DNA of 64,000 nt from the NCBI GenBank assembly GCA_920105625.2, contig OV050030.1, forward strand, positions 71,275,611-71,339,610. The letters run 5' to 3'. A program made the position numbers and the translations under genes. This document shows, one piece after another, positions 1-11,679 of this stretch. The notes beneath the pieces are model-generated. The model was not told the DNA's origin. It did not search any database and worked only from the letters and a program-made list of their open reading frames with translations. Source of the DNA: Clusia tigrina (Eukaryota; Arthropoda; Insecta; Diptera; Clusiidae). Every line of letters starts with the position of its first letter. Positions within the stretch are counted from its first letter, which is position 1.

Positions 1-1
1 T

Positions 2-545
2 CTCCATTGTGACAACGCGACGAATTTCGTAGGAGCACGGAATCAATTGAGAGAGATTGCGGACATCATATACAACGTAGATACCAAATCACAGCTGATG
101 AAATTCTGCGCACACAAGGGAATCGATCACACCTGCTAGATCGCCACATTTTGGCGGCTTATGGGAAGCAGCGGTTAAATCGGCAAAGAATCTATTTTAC
201 AAAAGTTTGTCCAATGCCCAATTAACATACGAAGAGTTAGAGACAGTTATGATTGAAATAGAAGCCATTCTTAACTCGCGGCCGCTGACTCCTATGTCAG
301 ATGATCCACACGATTACGCAGCATTAACTCCAGGTCATTTCTTAACAGGTGTACCATTGACAAGTGTTGTCGACCACCCCACTGAGAATCTGACCATAAA
401 TTTACTGAAGCAATGGGACTTAGTCACAAGGTTGAAACAGGAATTTTGGCGTCGGTGGAGTAAGAAATATCTAAACCAACTCCAGCATCGCTGCAAATGG
501 AAGACCATGCGTCATAGTTTACAGCCTGGTACAATGGTACAATGA
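2..545 (+). pseudogene. BEL/Pao pol, integrase core end and DUF5641 domain (broken)
   Basis: Frame 2 gives the second catalytic Asp context HCDNATNF. The reading frame then shifts near position 140, and PHFGGLWEAAV, which carries the catalytic Glu, follows in another frame. From 207 the frame runs through the ILNSRPLTP motif and the DFLTG-like stretch typical of the BEL/Pao integrase tail (DUF5641), ending in LQPGTMVQ. The stop at 543-545 comes from a one-base deletion: the same domain resumes at once in the frame starting at 542. Assignment to BEL/Pao rests on this tail, which Ty3/gypsy elements lack. Confidence 0.85.
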
Positions 546-2521
546 AGGAGGATAACTTGCCAGTTATTAAATGGAGGCTTGGTCGAGTAACTCAAAAATT
601 TCCTGGTGCTGACGGCCTAGTGCGAGTAGCAAAAATTCGAACTTCAACAAGCCTCACCAGAAGAGGCGTCCATTTACTCGCGCCATTACCCATGTCTACC
701 GAAAGTAATCCAGTAGAACAACCTGATAAGCATCCAGCTCCAGTAGAAGAAGCCACAAATGTCAAAGACGCCATAAGTCATACACCAGCTAAGCGAAGAC
801 GATCTGTGTCACCCTCGTCAGTATTGTTGCAATGCATATGCTTTCTAATTGCTCTAGTAGCAGGTGATTACCCCATTACAAAGGTGCCTTTCGGAAGTCA
901 AACAGGACTCTATTTCGAAAAAATGAGTCTGACTTACTTAACAACAACAGATTGGAATATAGTTGTGTATTACAATATGACCCAATACTGGCTTGAGCGC
1001 AACAACATAATGCAAGGAATAACAGCAATGCAGCGAGCGTGTTCATGTATCCACAGCGGTACAATTAATTGTGAGAAAACTGTGGACCAGTTCCGTACTA
1101 AATGGCAGCTAATCCAACAAGATGATGAGTACTTACAATACGACGAACAAATCCATCGTCAATGGCGAGACGCTCCATTAGCAATTGTTGGAAGCTTGTC
1201 TAATGCGTTGTTTGGAATTTTGGACTCCAACTATGCTAAAGAAATGTGTGCAACGATAAACGGCATATCCCGCAACGAAGAACATCTTCTGCACCTAATT
1301 CGAAACCAAGCATCGGTAATTGACTCCACTAGCAATATTTTAAAGAAAACTGACGATCAAATTCAACAACTACACAAGCAAATAAAATATTTATATAGCC
1401 AGCAGGTCACAAGTCAGAATCCCAACATTGCAATAGCCGAAATGTTTAATGCGATGTCCGGTCAAGTACTTATGGTTATGCAGGACTACCAACGAAATCA
1501 AGAGCTCCTTTTAGACGTACTGACGGACACACATCACGGACAGCTCAATCCTCTTCTGCTGTATCCATCTCAGCTGCAACAACAACTGAGAGCAATCAAA
1601 GACCATCTCCCACCAACGTTACAAGTTCCCAGCAAGAATACGATTGAAATCCTTAAACTCATCTCTGTGGAAGCACGCATCACGTCAACTGAGATGATTG
1701 TGCGTCTTAAGTTACCATTGACTAATCAAGAACCATTCGAATTGTTACATGTGACTCGACTACCTATTTTGGGAGGCACTGGAATTTTCATCTTGGAAGG
1801 GACAATCGAGTATATAGTCACTAATCTACATCGAGACAAATATCGTTCGTTATCAGCAGGAGAATTGTCAACATGTACTGCATTCAATTCTAATGTGCAT
1901 GTATGCAAGCAATTACATCCAAAACATCGCATTACATCAACCAATCGACTATGTGAGATGGAAATATTATGTCATACTCCAAACCCAAAAAGCTGCAAGG
2001 TTCATCTCACACACGACTCACCTCAATGGATTCCATTACTTAAAGAAAACTCAGATCTACAGCCAGCTCGTACAATCAGCGTCACCTGCGGTTCAGACAT
2101 CCTTACAGAATTACTGGAGGGAATAGGAACCTTAACCTTGAGACAAGGATGCACCATAAGAGATGAGTATGCAACCATAATGGCACATCGGACATATGTT
2201 TCAAAGGTCACCAGCATATCGAAAGTGAATCTAACTGAGTTGATCGCAGATTATATAATGGCTGCAACACACTTATTAGAACACCAGTCCAACCTGACGG
2301 ATGATATTCAAGTACTACATGAACATGTGCAACAATTGCAAAACAATGAGCAAATGGATCTACCGCTTAAGAGCCGAGAAGTCCATCAGTTCAGCATCGG
2401 ATATATAAGTTTTCTCATCACTTTGATCTGTCTTATCTGGATCCCTTACCAGAGATATTCGAAGCAAGAGAGGCGACTGGCTCCCAATTTTCGAGTACGG
2501 GTTCGCGCAAACAGCATATAA
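542..2521 (+). CDS. end of BEL/Pao pol (DUF5641) followed by env-like protein
   Basis: This is a 659-codon open frame. The first ~50 residues (VIKWRLGRVTQKFPG, then RRGVHLLAPLP) finish the pol DUF5641 domain, so the annotated ATG is an artefact of the upstream frameshift. A hydrophobic, signal-like segment lies at residues ~93-107. An ectodomain with several N-x-S/T sites and Cys pairs follows, then a Gly/Ala-rich segment near residue 217 (GSLSNALFGILDS) resembling the fusion-peptide region of baculovirus-F/errantivirus-type envelopes, a helical region, and a C-terminal membrane segment at ~617-636 with a short basic tail. No clear furin site precedes the fusion-like segment. Known roo-like BEL elements carry such an env; whether this one was made from a spliced RNA cannot be seen. 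The frame itself is uninterrupted. Confidence 0.75.
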   Translation: MKEDNLPVIKWRLGRVTQKFPGADGLVRVAKIRTSTSLTRRGVHLLAPLPMSTESNPVEQPDKHPAPVEEATNVKDAISHTPAKRRRSVSPSSVLLQCICFLIALVAGDYPITKVPFGSQTGLYFEKMSLTYLTTTDWNIVVYYNMTQYWLERNNIMQGITAMQRACSCIHSGTINCEKTVDQFRTKWQLIQQDDEYLQYDEQIHRQWRDAPLAIVGSLSNALFGILDSNYAKEMCATINGISRNEEHLLHLIRNQASVIDSTSNILKKTDDQIQQLHKQIKYLYSQQVTSQNPNIAIAEMFNAMSGQVLMVMQDYQRNQELLLDVLTDTHHGQLNPLLLYPSQLQQQLRAIKDHLPPTLQVPSKNTIEILKLISVEARITSTEMIVRLKLPLTNQEPFELLHVTRLPILGGTGIFILEGTIEYIVTNLHRDKYRSLSAGELSTCTAFNSNVHVCKQLHPKHRITSTNRLCEMEILCHTPNPKSCKVHLTHDSPQWIPLLKENSDLQPARTISVTCGSDILTELLEGIGTLTLRQGCTIRDEYATIMAHRTYVSKVTSISKVNLTELIADYIMAATHLLEHQSNLTDDIQVLHEHVQQLQNNEQMDLPLKSREVHQFSIGYISFLITLICLIWIPYQRYSKQERRLAPNFRVRVRANSI

Positions 2522-2556
2522 TTCTAAGTTGAGAATATGCTCAACAGGCGGGAGGA

Positions 2557-4117
2557 TGTTTGCACCTGCTCCAACCCAAAAGTCCAATCAGCAATTCCCA
2601 TTACCAATGCCCGCTCTTGAACGCTGAATAAGCAGTACACCCGACGAACGGATATACAGCGTGTGAAGCCTCATCAGCATTTCCGTACACGTGCGGTCTA
2701 AAGTATTAATTTACCCTAAGTATGTTTTTTTTTTGCATAAGCAAAATTATAATATAAATTCAATCAATTAATAAATAAAAATTGAGATATACTTTTGAAG
2801 TCAAACATTCAACAGTGGTTTCCTTTGTCGCCAATTTCAACCACAAGGTTAATTCAAAATGACTACTTGATTAACTTCGGTACTGTACCCAAAGAGATAT
2901 CAGACTTCAGTATTAAACTTGAAGTCATCATCACGATCCTTCGGTATTGCACCCAAGGAATCGGCAACCGATTAGTAAACCAACTAATCGGTATATAAAC
3001 AGGGTTGATTGAGGACAATTTCACCGAAAAACGTTTGTTACCACTCCATTCATTTGTGGAATCATTGACAGCTGTTTATTAAAAGATTGCATAATTAAAA
3101 TTCTTTAAGTAGTTTCAATATATTAATTATAGCGATAATATCGCTTATCAAACCGGATAATCAATTTTAAATTTTTCGGTGCATTGGCCGGTTGCACTTA
3201 ATCAAGGTTAACCGGTCCAACCCACTCTGGATAATTGCACGAGTTTCGTTCCCACCTACAGTGTCGCAACCACATAACCACTAGCAAGTTCAACAATTCC
3301 AGAATTGCAACAGCAGCATAAATAACCGAGCAACCCAACCCAACATAATAAACTAGCAGGTTCAACAGCTCCAAAAATGCAACGACAGCAGAACAGCAAG
3401 CAGCGGGTAGCGGCGATATCAACGACCACATTAAGCACACACACAATACATTTATTTATTACATAGGCACAAGGTAAAAAAAATATGTAAACACATACAC
3501 ACAATATATTTAGAACATATACTTATATATATAAGCTTATAATACTCATACGAGTATGTAAAGTATAGATATAAACTTATAATATACCTAGATATACATA
3601 GCACATTTAGAGTATATAAAGAATCGATATTCAGAATAAAATACACTTGGTACACTACACTGAAACTAAACAGTATTTCTCTTATCAAGGAATAGATCGG
3701 CATCCTTTGGACGCCCTATCCTGACATTAGATAGAACTTAATTCAGCTTTAACAAGTTAAGAACCTACTTGAAGGGAACAATCCTTTTGACGCCTGTATC
3801 CATATAAAGTTTGGAAATTGATTGATCAGCTTGAATAGTTGGTAACCTTCTTGATCAGAAGAGGAGCTAACATATTAGTTCAGCTTAAATAAATTAGTGA
3901 TCTTCTTGATCCGAATAGATCGGCATCCTTTGGACGCCCTGTATCCTTTCGAGTTGAGAGACTAATATTATTTTTGTGTGTAGTGCCAGGCTAAGAGCGC
4001 AACTCACGCGAGTGCCGTATGATGATTTTGGGTGTCACAGCGACTGGACGGAGAATTTGCTCGAGCCAGCAACTGATTAGACCAAAACACCAGATACCGG
4101 CAGTACACCCCTACCTT
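2557..4117 (+). repeat. 3' LTR of the BEL/Pao element
   Basis: The LTR starts at TGTTTGCACC right after a purine tract (2546-2556), as usual for BEL elements. Its 3' limit, ending TACACCCCTACC, is fixed by homology: copies at 16711-17526 and 34084-34432 share the same last bases and then diverge. At ~1.56 kb it is long for the group. Positions ~3250-4005 form a module with imperfect repeats of a GATCGGCATCC-type motif that the 34084 copy lacks. Confidence 0.75.
2992..2998 (+). promoter_or_regulatory. TATA box in BEL LTR
   Basis: TATATAA-type box in the LTR. The LTR fragment at 34084 begins to match only a few bases downstream (from ~3001), close to where transcription would start, so the box is a likely core promoter and marks the U3/R border. 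This is inferred from spacing only. Confidence 0.5.
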
Positions 4118-4834
4118 TTCAAATAAGCTTATATACAGCAGAACTATAACTTATGAGATATTTGCCTATGAAACTTTTTGCCAAAAAATCAGAACACATA
4201 AATATTTATTTAACAGGAACACATATTTGGTTTTAATTTCTATTTTATACCATATAGATAAGCATTCGCATTGATAATACATTGTATATACTTTTTTGCA
4301 ATGTTGGGCATAATTGATTCTTTATTTACTCTTTCGATGTTCTTTGATGTGACGGTTTTGCTTGCATAAAGAACACCGAAATAATGGAATGAAATTAATG
4401 TAATTATTTAATGTAGAGCATACACAATATACATACAAACACACGCTTCTTGTTTGGTATTGTCAATGTTTGTATGCTTTTGATTAATAAATACATGTGT
4501 ATGTGAGAATGTACACATTCATTCTACTCGAATGTAGCTCAAACGGTCTCACATGGGTTAGAGAAAAATTGTTTTTATATTTGGTATTTTTTATCATTTT
4601 TAAGTTGGACAATTTGCGCAAAAGTGCCACATTTCATATAAAAAACACATACTATTTCATGAAATCAAATACTTTCTCAATTTTATACGTACATGAATAT
4701 GTGTGATTAAGAAATTTAGAATTTATTTGATTTCATATTTTACTGATTTTTGTAAAAATGGAAATATTGGTACTCATATTTGTTGTGATTTTGTAGTTTT
4801 TGTTGTATTATAATAATAAAGTCCTCTTTCTATG
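4118..4834. other. AT-rich spacer, no gene seen
   Basis: AT-rich sequence between the BEL LTR and an inverted-repeat element. Only short open frames without recognisable motifs are present, and I see no repeat boundary. Confidence 0.6.
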
Positions 4835-5671
4835 GAGTATGTTGGCCACTCATACCAGGCGAACAGAAACCGAAAGCAGTAGCAGATTTGAAAGTTGAAA
4901 TTATTCTTTATTTTCAAAATGTTTGCAATTGCTATTTCTCAGTGGTCCCCAACGTACAAAATTGCAGTCCGCTTAAAGAAAGCTTACATATTTGCAAGGC
5001 TCTGCCAAAGATTATCAACGTAATAAGAAGTCCCATCAAGAAGAAGAACAAAATATTTGATTTTCTCCTTCACGTCTATAAATCTTGATAACTACAGAAT
5101 CATGAAAACTACAGAATCATGAAAACTACTACACACACACGGGCTTACATACATATGTATGTATGTTTGCATTGCAAAATAAAAATAAAGAAAAAATAAG
5201 CACGTGTGTATTTACATACATGTATACATATATGGAGGGCTCACAGCTACACCGAACTAAGTCATAAAAACATAATTCGAAGATATTTAGAGGTAAAGTA
5301 AATGCACTGCCATTAATTTCTGGAAGGAATATTTTAGTCTACCAAAAAAAAATTTAAAAGTTTATATTCAAAATTAACTAATGATATTAATTTAAAATAA
5401 AAATAATTTAAATATATGCGGGGACATTGGCACTAGTTTCGGCATTTTTTATTCTTCATGACTTGGTTCGGTATAGCAGTGAGCCCTCCATATAATTCTG
5501 GTAGGTAGGGACTTCAGAAGGGTGCGAAACGCGAAATAAGAGCAAAGAAGACTTTTTTCAAATTTACATATCAATTTCAAATTAAAGAATAATTTGAATT
5601 TTCAGTTGATAATGTGAAGTGTGGCGCTGTTTGCGATTTCTGTTCGCCTGGTATGATTGGCCAACATACTC
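4835..5671. mobile_element. non-autonomous element with 38-bp terminal inverted repeats
   Basis: The ends are inverted repeats starting GAGTATGTTGGCCA and continuing through ACCAGGCGAACAGAAA, 36 of 38 bases matching (4835-4872 against 5634-5671). The 837-bp body has no transposase, so it is a MITE-like element. A separate smaller inverted-repeat element sits inside at 5234-5489. A further right arm of the same family lies at ~6100-6265. No target duplication is obvious, so the superfamily stays open. Confidence 0.7.
5234..5489. mobile_element. 256-bp MITE nested in the larger inverted-repeat element
   Basis: Terminal inverted repeats begin GGAGGGCTCAC and extend ~32 bp with three mismatches (5234-5265 against 5458-5489). 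Both ends are flanked by ATAT (5230-5233, 5490-5493), a plausible target duplication although the context is AT-rich. There is no coding capacity. Confidence 0.7.
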
Positions 5672-5789
5672 TACTTTTTTATTTATTATTTTATATTATT
5701 ATTATTATAATACAAGAAAACTTTCAAAGCCAGTAAAAATTGGACTATCAATAATTCCAATTTTACAATTTTAGTGCAGATCATGATTT

Positions 5790-6265
5790 CTAGTGTCGCC
5801 CATTTAACTCGTAGCGTGAAAGAGAAAATCAAATATTTTGTTCTTCTTCTTGATGGGACTTCTTATTACGTTGATATTATTTGGCTCTGCGCTTCTAGCT
5901 CAGTTTCAAGCTTGGAAAGCGTTGCATATTTCTTTATACGCACACCACAAGAAATGTTCTTCCTTTTCATTGTGCTTTAAAATATCAGATCTGAAGGAAA
6001 GTAAATCCCCCGCACTAATTCTGAATATGCAATGAAATATAATCCCCCCGCAATAATTCTGAGTAGGCACTTACATACATTTATACATATATAGTTTTGT
6101 CAGGTAGCGACTTGTGAAGGGACCGAAATGCCAAAACAAACAAAGAAGATTTGACCACATTACGCAATAATTTGGAATTAAAGAACAATTTCAATTATCA
6201 ATTTATGATGTGAAGTGTGATGCTATTTTCGTTTTCTGTTCGCCTGGTGTCAGTGGCCGACATAA
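5790..6265. repeat. rearranged second copy of the 38-bp-TIR element
   Basis: 5800-5890 matches the left arm of the 4835 element (around 4990-5085) in inverted orientation. 6100-6265 matches its right arm (5510-5671) directly, including the terminal TTCTGTTCGCCTGGT. The pair suggests a rearranged or partly inverted second copy. It has no coding content. Confidence 0.55.
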
Positions 6266-6753
6266 TCAATAGAAAATGCAATAATTATGAATGAAGCATA
6301 TGAATATAATTTACATATTAAAAATATATAAATATCCCATAATTCTATATATGGGAAATTTTTATAAAAATTATATATTTCTTATATTTATTTTTAAAAA
6401 TCAAAGAATCTATATTCCAATTAAAAATTGTGAAACACGTACAAATAGCACGTGCATTCATATTTATATATATATACCATCATAACATATGTATATTAAT
6501 ATACTACAACAAGTGCTTTACACATTTTATAAGCATACATAATCGTACATACGAGTATACTCGTATACTATACATAATTGTAATGTTGCGTATACAAAAT
6601 TGTTCATAAAAATCTTTTCGGAAAATGTTGATTTCAAGTTCCAAGGAACATGTTAAAAAGGGAAATTGGATGTCTCTATCATTTACAGCAGCACTAGATT
6701 TTGGGCTACAATCTATTCCATGTAAGTCAAGATCTGAATAATTTATAATAAAC

Positions 6754-6757
<4 letters not shown>

Positions 6758-6826
<69 letters not shown>
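6758..6826. repeat. (TA)n microsatellite
   Basis: Nearly pure TA repeat of ~70 bp, directly upstream of the decayed gypsy-like element. Confidence 0.95.
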
Positions 6827-6834
<8 letters not shown>

Positions 6835-6839
6835 AGTTA

Positions 6840-7547
6840 TGTTACGAAACTTCAAACGAAAAGCCTCAAGTCCAGTTACTAACAACAATTCTACGACGAA
6901 ATTCTAGATACCCAATCTACATTAATAAGCAATATACGTATGAAAGAAACCAACCAAGTCATACAAAGTTCAAAGAAAGATTTATTTAAGACAAGTATCT
7001 AAACATTTTCTTATCAGGTTTAAAAGAACCTTTAGGTGGAATTATCAGAGCAATGCGCCCAACAAACATATGGACTGCTTTGACTTACTGTAAAAAAGAA
7101 CAACAAATTTCACCACCCTACAGATATAATTTACCTGGTTTGGGGTAAAAACCACAATTCAGACAAAACCAAAATCCGCAATATCAAATGCAAAGATTTC
7201 AAGCACCCCAACCAACGTTTAATAATAGGCAATATCAACCAATATACCAATTCAACCAAGACCAACCCACCCCCTCGCCAAATCCATTCAATAATTATAA
7301 ACCAAACCCCCATCTATCACAAACAAAAAATTCAGGTAGCAATATGACAAGACAGAACACAACAAGATCAATACAGAATTTTACACCCTATCAATCGACA
7401 CAAAACTACTTCAGCCACCAAAATAATAAGGTAGAAGACATCAACAATATAGATATAGAGGAAGAACAACCAACAAACGAGACAAATAACATTGACGACT
7501 CTCAAAATTTTTTCAATTTAGCCTCAAAGAACCAACGGGTTTCATAG
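6840..7547 (+). pseudogene. gypsy-like Gag remnant
   Basis: From 6840 a disrupted frame carries a Gag-like segment (KEPLGGIIRAMRPTNIWTA around 7025-7080). A stop follows at ~7147, then an open stretch 7188-7547 that is rich in Gln, Asn and Pro, as in the tails of gypsy-clade Gag proteins. No zinc knuckle is visible, which is normal for the 17.6/gypsy group. Confidence 0.65.
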
Positions 7548-7780
7548 AAATAAATAAACATGGAAACACCCTTTCATACATAGATATCTCATCCCCATAT
7601 CGTAGACCACTTCTATTTCTAATAGACATAGGTGCATCTAGTTCATTCATCAACCCTCAATCCATACCTGAACACGAACAACAACAATGCGAAGAAGTTA
7701 CTATATCCACAGTCTTTAAAAAATATAATGTTAATAAATTAGTCACCTTACCAATTTTCACGTAATTCAACTAGGCTGGT
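7548..7780 (+). pseudogene. gypsy-like protease remnant
   Basis: The frame reads LLFLIDIGASSSFINP around 7608-7655. This is the retroviral aspartic protease active-site region, but the usual D-T/S-G triad is D-I-G, so a key residue is altered. Stops follow within ~120 bases. Confidence 0.65.
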
Positions 7781-8269
7781 TCATTTAAATTTCTTCTCTT
7801 CAAATTCCACAATTATTTCGATCGACTCCTAAGGTTAGATACACTAACAATATTAAAAAAAAAATCGACCTTGACAAGAACATCCTAATAACAGACAATT
7901 CTAAAAACGAAATAAAATTAAAACCTAAATTCACCTCTGGACATATAACAATCCCCGCTAGAACAAAAACAATTGCAAAGCTACCAGTTGATACACAAAA
8001 TTGAAGCATATACTCGTACAACATACCGGTTTCTGATTTAAAACCTGAACTTTGGGTCACAGAAGGACTTTACTAAGCCACAAATTGGTACAGTACAATA
8101 GAACTGATAAATCATTCAAATAATGACTTGACACAATTACTAGAATAGCCACTGAAATCCGTACTATACGACAATAAAAACTTCCTCGAAGTAAACAACT
8201 TCAATATAGAAAATTCCCTAGATTCATCAACCGACATAAGAAACCTAATAAGATGCGATCATCTTAATC

Positions 8270-9095
8270 AAGAATAACGTACAAAACATACTAAACTATG
8301 TAAGAATTATGAAGACATTTTCTTCAAAGATGGCCAAAAACTAATATTTAGAAACACCGTTACACATCAAATACCCACGACAGACGGCATACCAATTCAC
8401 ACCAAATCATATACGAGTAGATATCCTTTCATCCATAAAGCAGAAGTCCAAAGTCAAATAGCGGACATGCTTAAACATGGTATAATCCAGCATAGTTACT
8501 CACCATGGAGCGCACCTGTGTGGTTAGTCATTGACTATCGTAAAATCAACGAAAAAACCATATCTGACCGATACCCACTTCCAAACATTACCGAAATTTT
8601 AGATAAATTGGGGAAATGCCTATATTTCACGACACTCTCGCTAGCAGATTCCATCAAATAGAGATGAATCCCAAGCATATTTCAAAAACAGCATTCACTA
8701 TGGAAGCAGGACATTTTGAATGCGTCAGAATGCCCTTCGGTCTCAAATATGCCCCATCAAGCTTTCAAATGGTAATGTACAACGTTTTAAAAGATCTAAT
8801 CGTTAAAATTTGCCTAGTATATCTGGTTGATATTATCATCTTCTCCACATCCTTACAGGAACATTTAGGGAGCATAGAACTTGTTTTTAAAAAATTACGT
8901 GAATCCAACTTCAAAATACAGATCGATAAATTAGAGTTCATGAAAAAACAAATCGCCTTCCTAGGCCACATCATTACTCCAGAAGGAATTAAACCCAATC
9001 CATCTCAAATACACGCAATAAAAAACTTCCCACTCCCTAAAACAAAAAAGAGGTCTTGTAAGCTATTACAGGAAATTTATACAATACCTCTCTAA
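8270..9095 (+). pseudogene. gypsy-like reverse transcriptase remnant
   Basis: Two overlapping frames (8467-8661 and 8616-9095) give the RT fingers and palm: HGIIQHSYSPWSAPVW, VIDYRKINEKT, the MPFGLKYAPSSFQ motif, and a catalytic box reading YLVDI instead of YMDD/YVDD. A deletion after SPWSAPVW removes the KKDG segment, and a frameshift occurs near 8640. The frame runs on into GHIITPEGIKPNP, typical of gypsy RT, before it breaks. RNase H and integrase are not recognisable downstream. Confidence 0.85.
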
Positions 9096-9709
9096 AGTGA
9101 CCAGACCTCTAACCAAATGGATTATTCTAAAATTAAGGAACATCTTGAAAAAATAAAAAAAAAACACCAAAATAGACAACTTAAATGTATCAAGAGGGAA
9201 GAGTCGGCCATAAAAGAGTCTAAAATGTCTCTCCAAGACAAGATACAACCACGCAGACTCAACATTTTCGAATAAACAATTACAGCCAAATCCAGACTAT
9301 AAATCAATTCAAAAAGAACTAAACGCAAGGTAATCTTATGTAATATACAAACCAATACCAAATAAATAATCAAACACAGGAAGTAACACAAAACCCACAT
9401 CCTAAACTTACACGAAACACACAAAACAAACTTTAAGGAAAGAGAAAAGAAAAAATAATTTCCTTATAATTTAAGAAAAGTGATTCGTGTATCAAAAATT
9501 GTGAAGGCATATCACAATATTTCACGTAAAAACCACCATATTGTGAGGAAATATCACAGGTAGTGAATAAACGGAAATTGCACGAACTCATCTAATAAAA
9601 AATAATATGTATATAATAACACAATAAAAACAACTAAAATAAAAACAAACAAAAAAACCAAAATAAACAATTTTTTTTTAAAATAATTGCAAATTTCAGA
9701 TTACATGTC

Positions 9710-11170
9710 GTGACTACATAATCAATACACATACAAAAGCTAGAAAATGACCAAAATTTAATCCAAATTAAACTCGGACCATGCAAAATAATCCAAAACT
9801 ATTTTAACCTATTACATGTCATCAACCTAACAGAATATGAAAGTAATCTTCAAAAAATTTTACAAGTTTTAGAAGAATTTGAACCTCATACATCCCTGAA
9901 GACTTTATTGAAAATATCAAACAAAAAATTCAATGACCTCAGCAAAACACTACTCTCATTATTGCCCACCAAAATACATAAACGCGGACTAATAAACGGA
10001 CTAGGTACAGTAATTAGATTTATTACAGGGAATATTGACGCAAATGATGCTAACAACCTTAATGAAGAAATAACAAAATTACAAAGAGATCAACCACAAA
10101 AACTGTGCAATCCAACAACACCTATTAAATAACCAAATGTTAGAAAGAATGCAAAATATAACAAACCATGTTTACCTAGAATAAAACCATATAATTTCCT
10201 ACTTAGAAGAACTGTCAAACACAATACACAAAGAAAACAATATTATACAAGAAATTCAATATATAAATCAAATTAACTTCAATATAGATACCCTCAATAG
10301 CCACCTTAAAGACATTTCACAAGCAATTATTTTATCCAAATTAAACATAATTCCAAACTTAATTTTGAACCATGAAGAAATTAAAGAAATACGGAAGTTG
10401 TTAACGGAAGAAAAAATTAACATAGTATCTGATGAACACATATACTAGACTTCAAGCTTATTACAATAATTCAAATATAATTGTAAATGATAAAGTACCC
10501 CAAATCGAAAACTATGATTGTAAATTTTATAATATCATTCCATTACCTATAAATCATATAAAGCAAATAATAACCAAACCAATGTAACATATAATGATAA
10601 GAAAATTCAGTTCTTCGACGAAGCATGCAAATCAATAGAAAACACATATTATTATAAAAACCCAAACAACGAAATCGCGACCTGCATTTGCGCAATGTTT
10701 AACAACAAAACACCTAGCTGTCACTTAGACGAAATATAAATGACAACCACAATATATCAACCTAGAGAGAACCTTATATTATTAATTAATATACCTCAAA
10801 CACTAATTAAGTATAATTGCAGTAACTCAAGCAACATACTAGTAGAAGGCACCATAATGGTTACATACAATTATTGCATAGTGGACATAAATGGCATCAT
10901 CTACACAGACACTCACGAAATATTCTGGGATGAAGTCCAACTAATACTTCCACCAAAGTTAGCAGTCCAAACCTTATCAATCTCATCATCAATAAGCATA
11001 CCGAAACTACAGGAATTCAACTTTAAACACAACACATCCATAGCAATATTACAATACGAAAGCAACATTAGATCCACCTTTTCAACGACTGCATAACTGT
11101 TTTGGGAATCATATCACTAATTGCTCTCATTCTAGGAATATACAAAACAACCACAAACAAATATATCGTC
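9710..11170 (+). pseudogene. errantivirus-type env remnant
   Basis: Broken frames keep the landmarks of a gypsy-type envelope related to baculovirus F proteins. A basic cleavage-like site (KIHKRG, ~9970) is followed directly by a hydrophobic fusion-peptide-like segment. Stretches with N-x-T sites and Cys pairs follow, with open frames at 9908-10132 and 10740-11096. A membrane anchor lies near 11095-11145 (GIISLIALILGIY). Several stops and frameshifts separate these parts, so no functional product is expected. The end is cut at ~11170 by the adjoining DNA transposon. Confidence 0.75.
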
Positions 11171-11177
11171 GCCGCTA

Positions 11178-11376
11178 TGCCAAAATGTGCTTCATCCAAA
11201 ATTGACAATATTAGAGTTATTAGTATATTAATGTTTCACAAACCATTCTGTATTCTGCCAAAAAATCTTACATCCTTTGTAGTCCTACATCCTTGCATAA
11301 CAAGCAAATTTCTATATCCATTTTGTCTTCCTTGGTATGCCAAAAGGTGCTATGTGGATGTAGAACTTTTTGCCAT
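11178..11376. repeat. TGCCAAAA...CATCC repeated motif cluster
   Basis: A ~20-base motif of form TGCCAAAAxxTxxTxCATCC occurs at 11178 and 11256, and inverted at 11357-11376. A related TATGCCAAAAGGTGC lies at 11335. The cluster is at the presumed left end of the DUF7869 transposon and may be subterminal transposase-binding repeats or a small nested hairpin. Confidence 0.45.
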
Positions 11377-11679
11377 ACCAATTTTGGAAGAAGAAAAGCG
11401 CCATAAGCATTGTAAAACCGGGTAAAACGGGCAAACTTTTTTTTATTTAGTTTATTTAACAATTTTTATTCAAAATTCTTTGTTTTAAGAATTTATAGTT
11501 TTAAGTTTTTCCTCAAAATTAATTATTTTTTTTGGTTTTTGGTTTCGTAATAACAATTCATTTGGAAAAGTTAAAAAACAAAATTAAATCGGCGCACGCC
11601 GGTTTTAAGCCGCCGCCGACTAATTTTTAGGTCGAGCCGCCGCCGCCGATAATTATGGACGGCTTAGATCTCTGTTCTG

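Larger units (their letters stand above)
1..4117 (+). mobile_element. BEL/Pao LTR retrotransposon, 3' part, with env-like gene
   Basis: The window opens inside a BEL/Pao-type element. In order it shows the end of the integrase core, the DUF5641-type C-terminal pol domain, an env-like region read through from pol, a purine-rich tract just before 2557, and a long 3' LTR. Gag, protease, RT and the 5' LTR would lie upstream of the window. At least two frameshifts (near 140 and 540) break pol, so this copy is not autonomous. Related LTR fragments recur at 16711-17526 and 34084-34432. Confidence 0.85.
6840..11170 (+). mobile_element. env-bearing gypsy-like (errantivirus-type) retrotransposon remnant
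   Basis: Gag tail, protease, RT and env remnants occur in the normal order on the plus strand, all crossed by stops and frameshifts. No LTRs were found: the left side runs into a (TA)n tract and the right side is cut at ~11170 by the next DNA transposon. Between RT (ends 9095) and env (from ~9710) there is no recognisable integrase, so this copy is internally deleted or decayed there. Confidence 0.8.

Noticed and set aside
3198..3703. Minus-strand hydrophobic open frames in the BEL LTR (repeated at 16591-17063)
   Set aside because: They recur only because the LTR is repeated, overlap across frames, and lack any domain.
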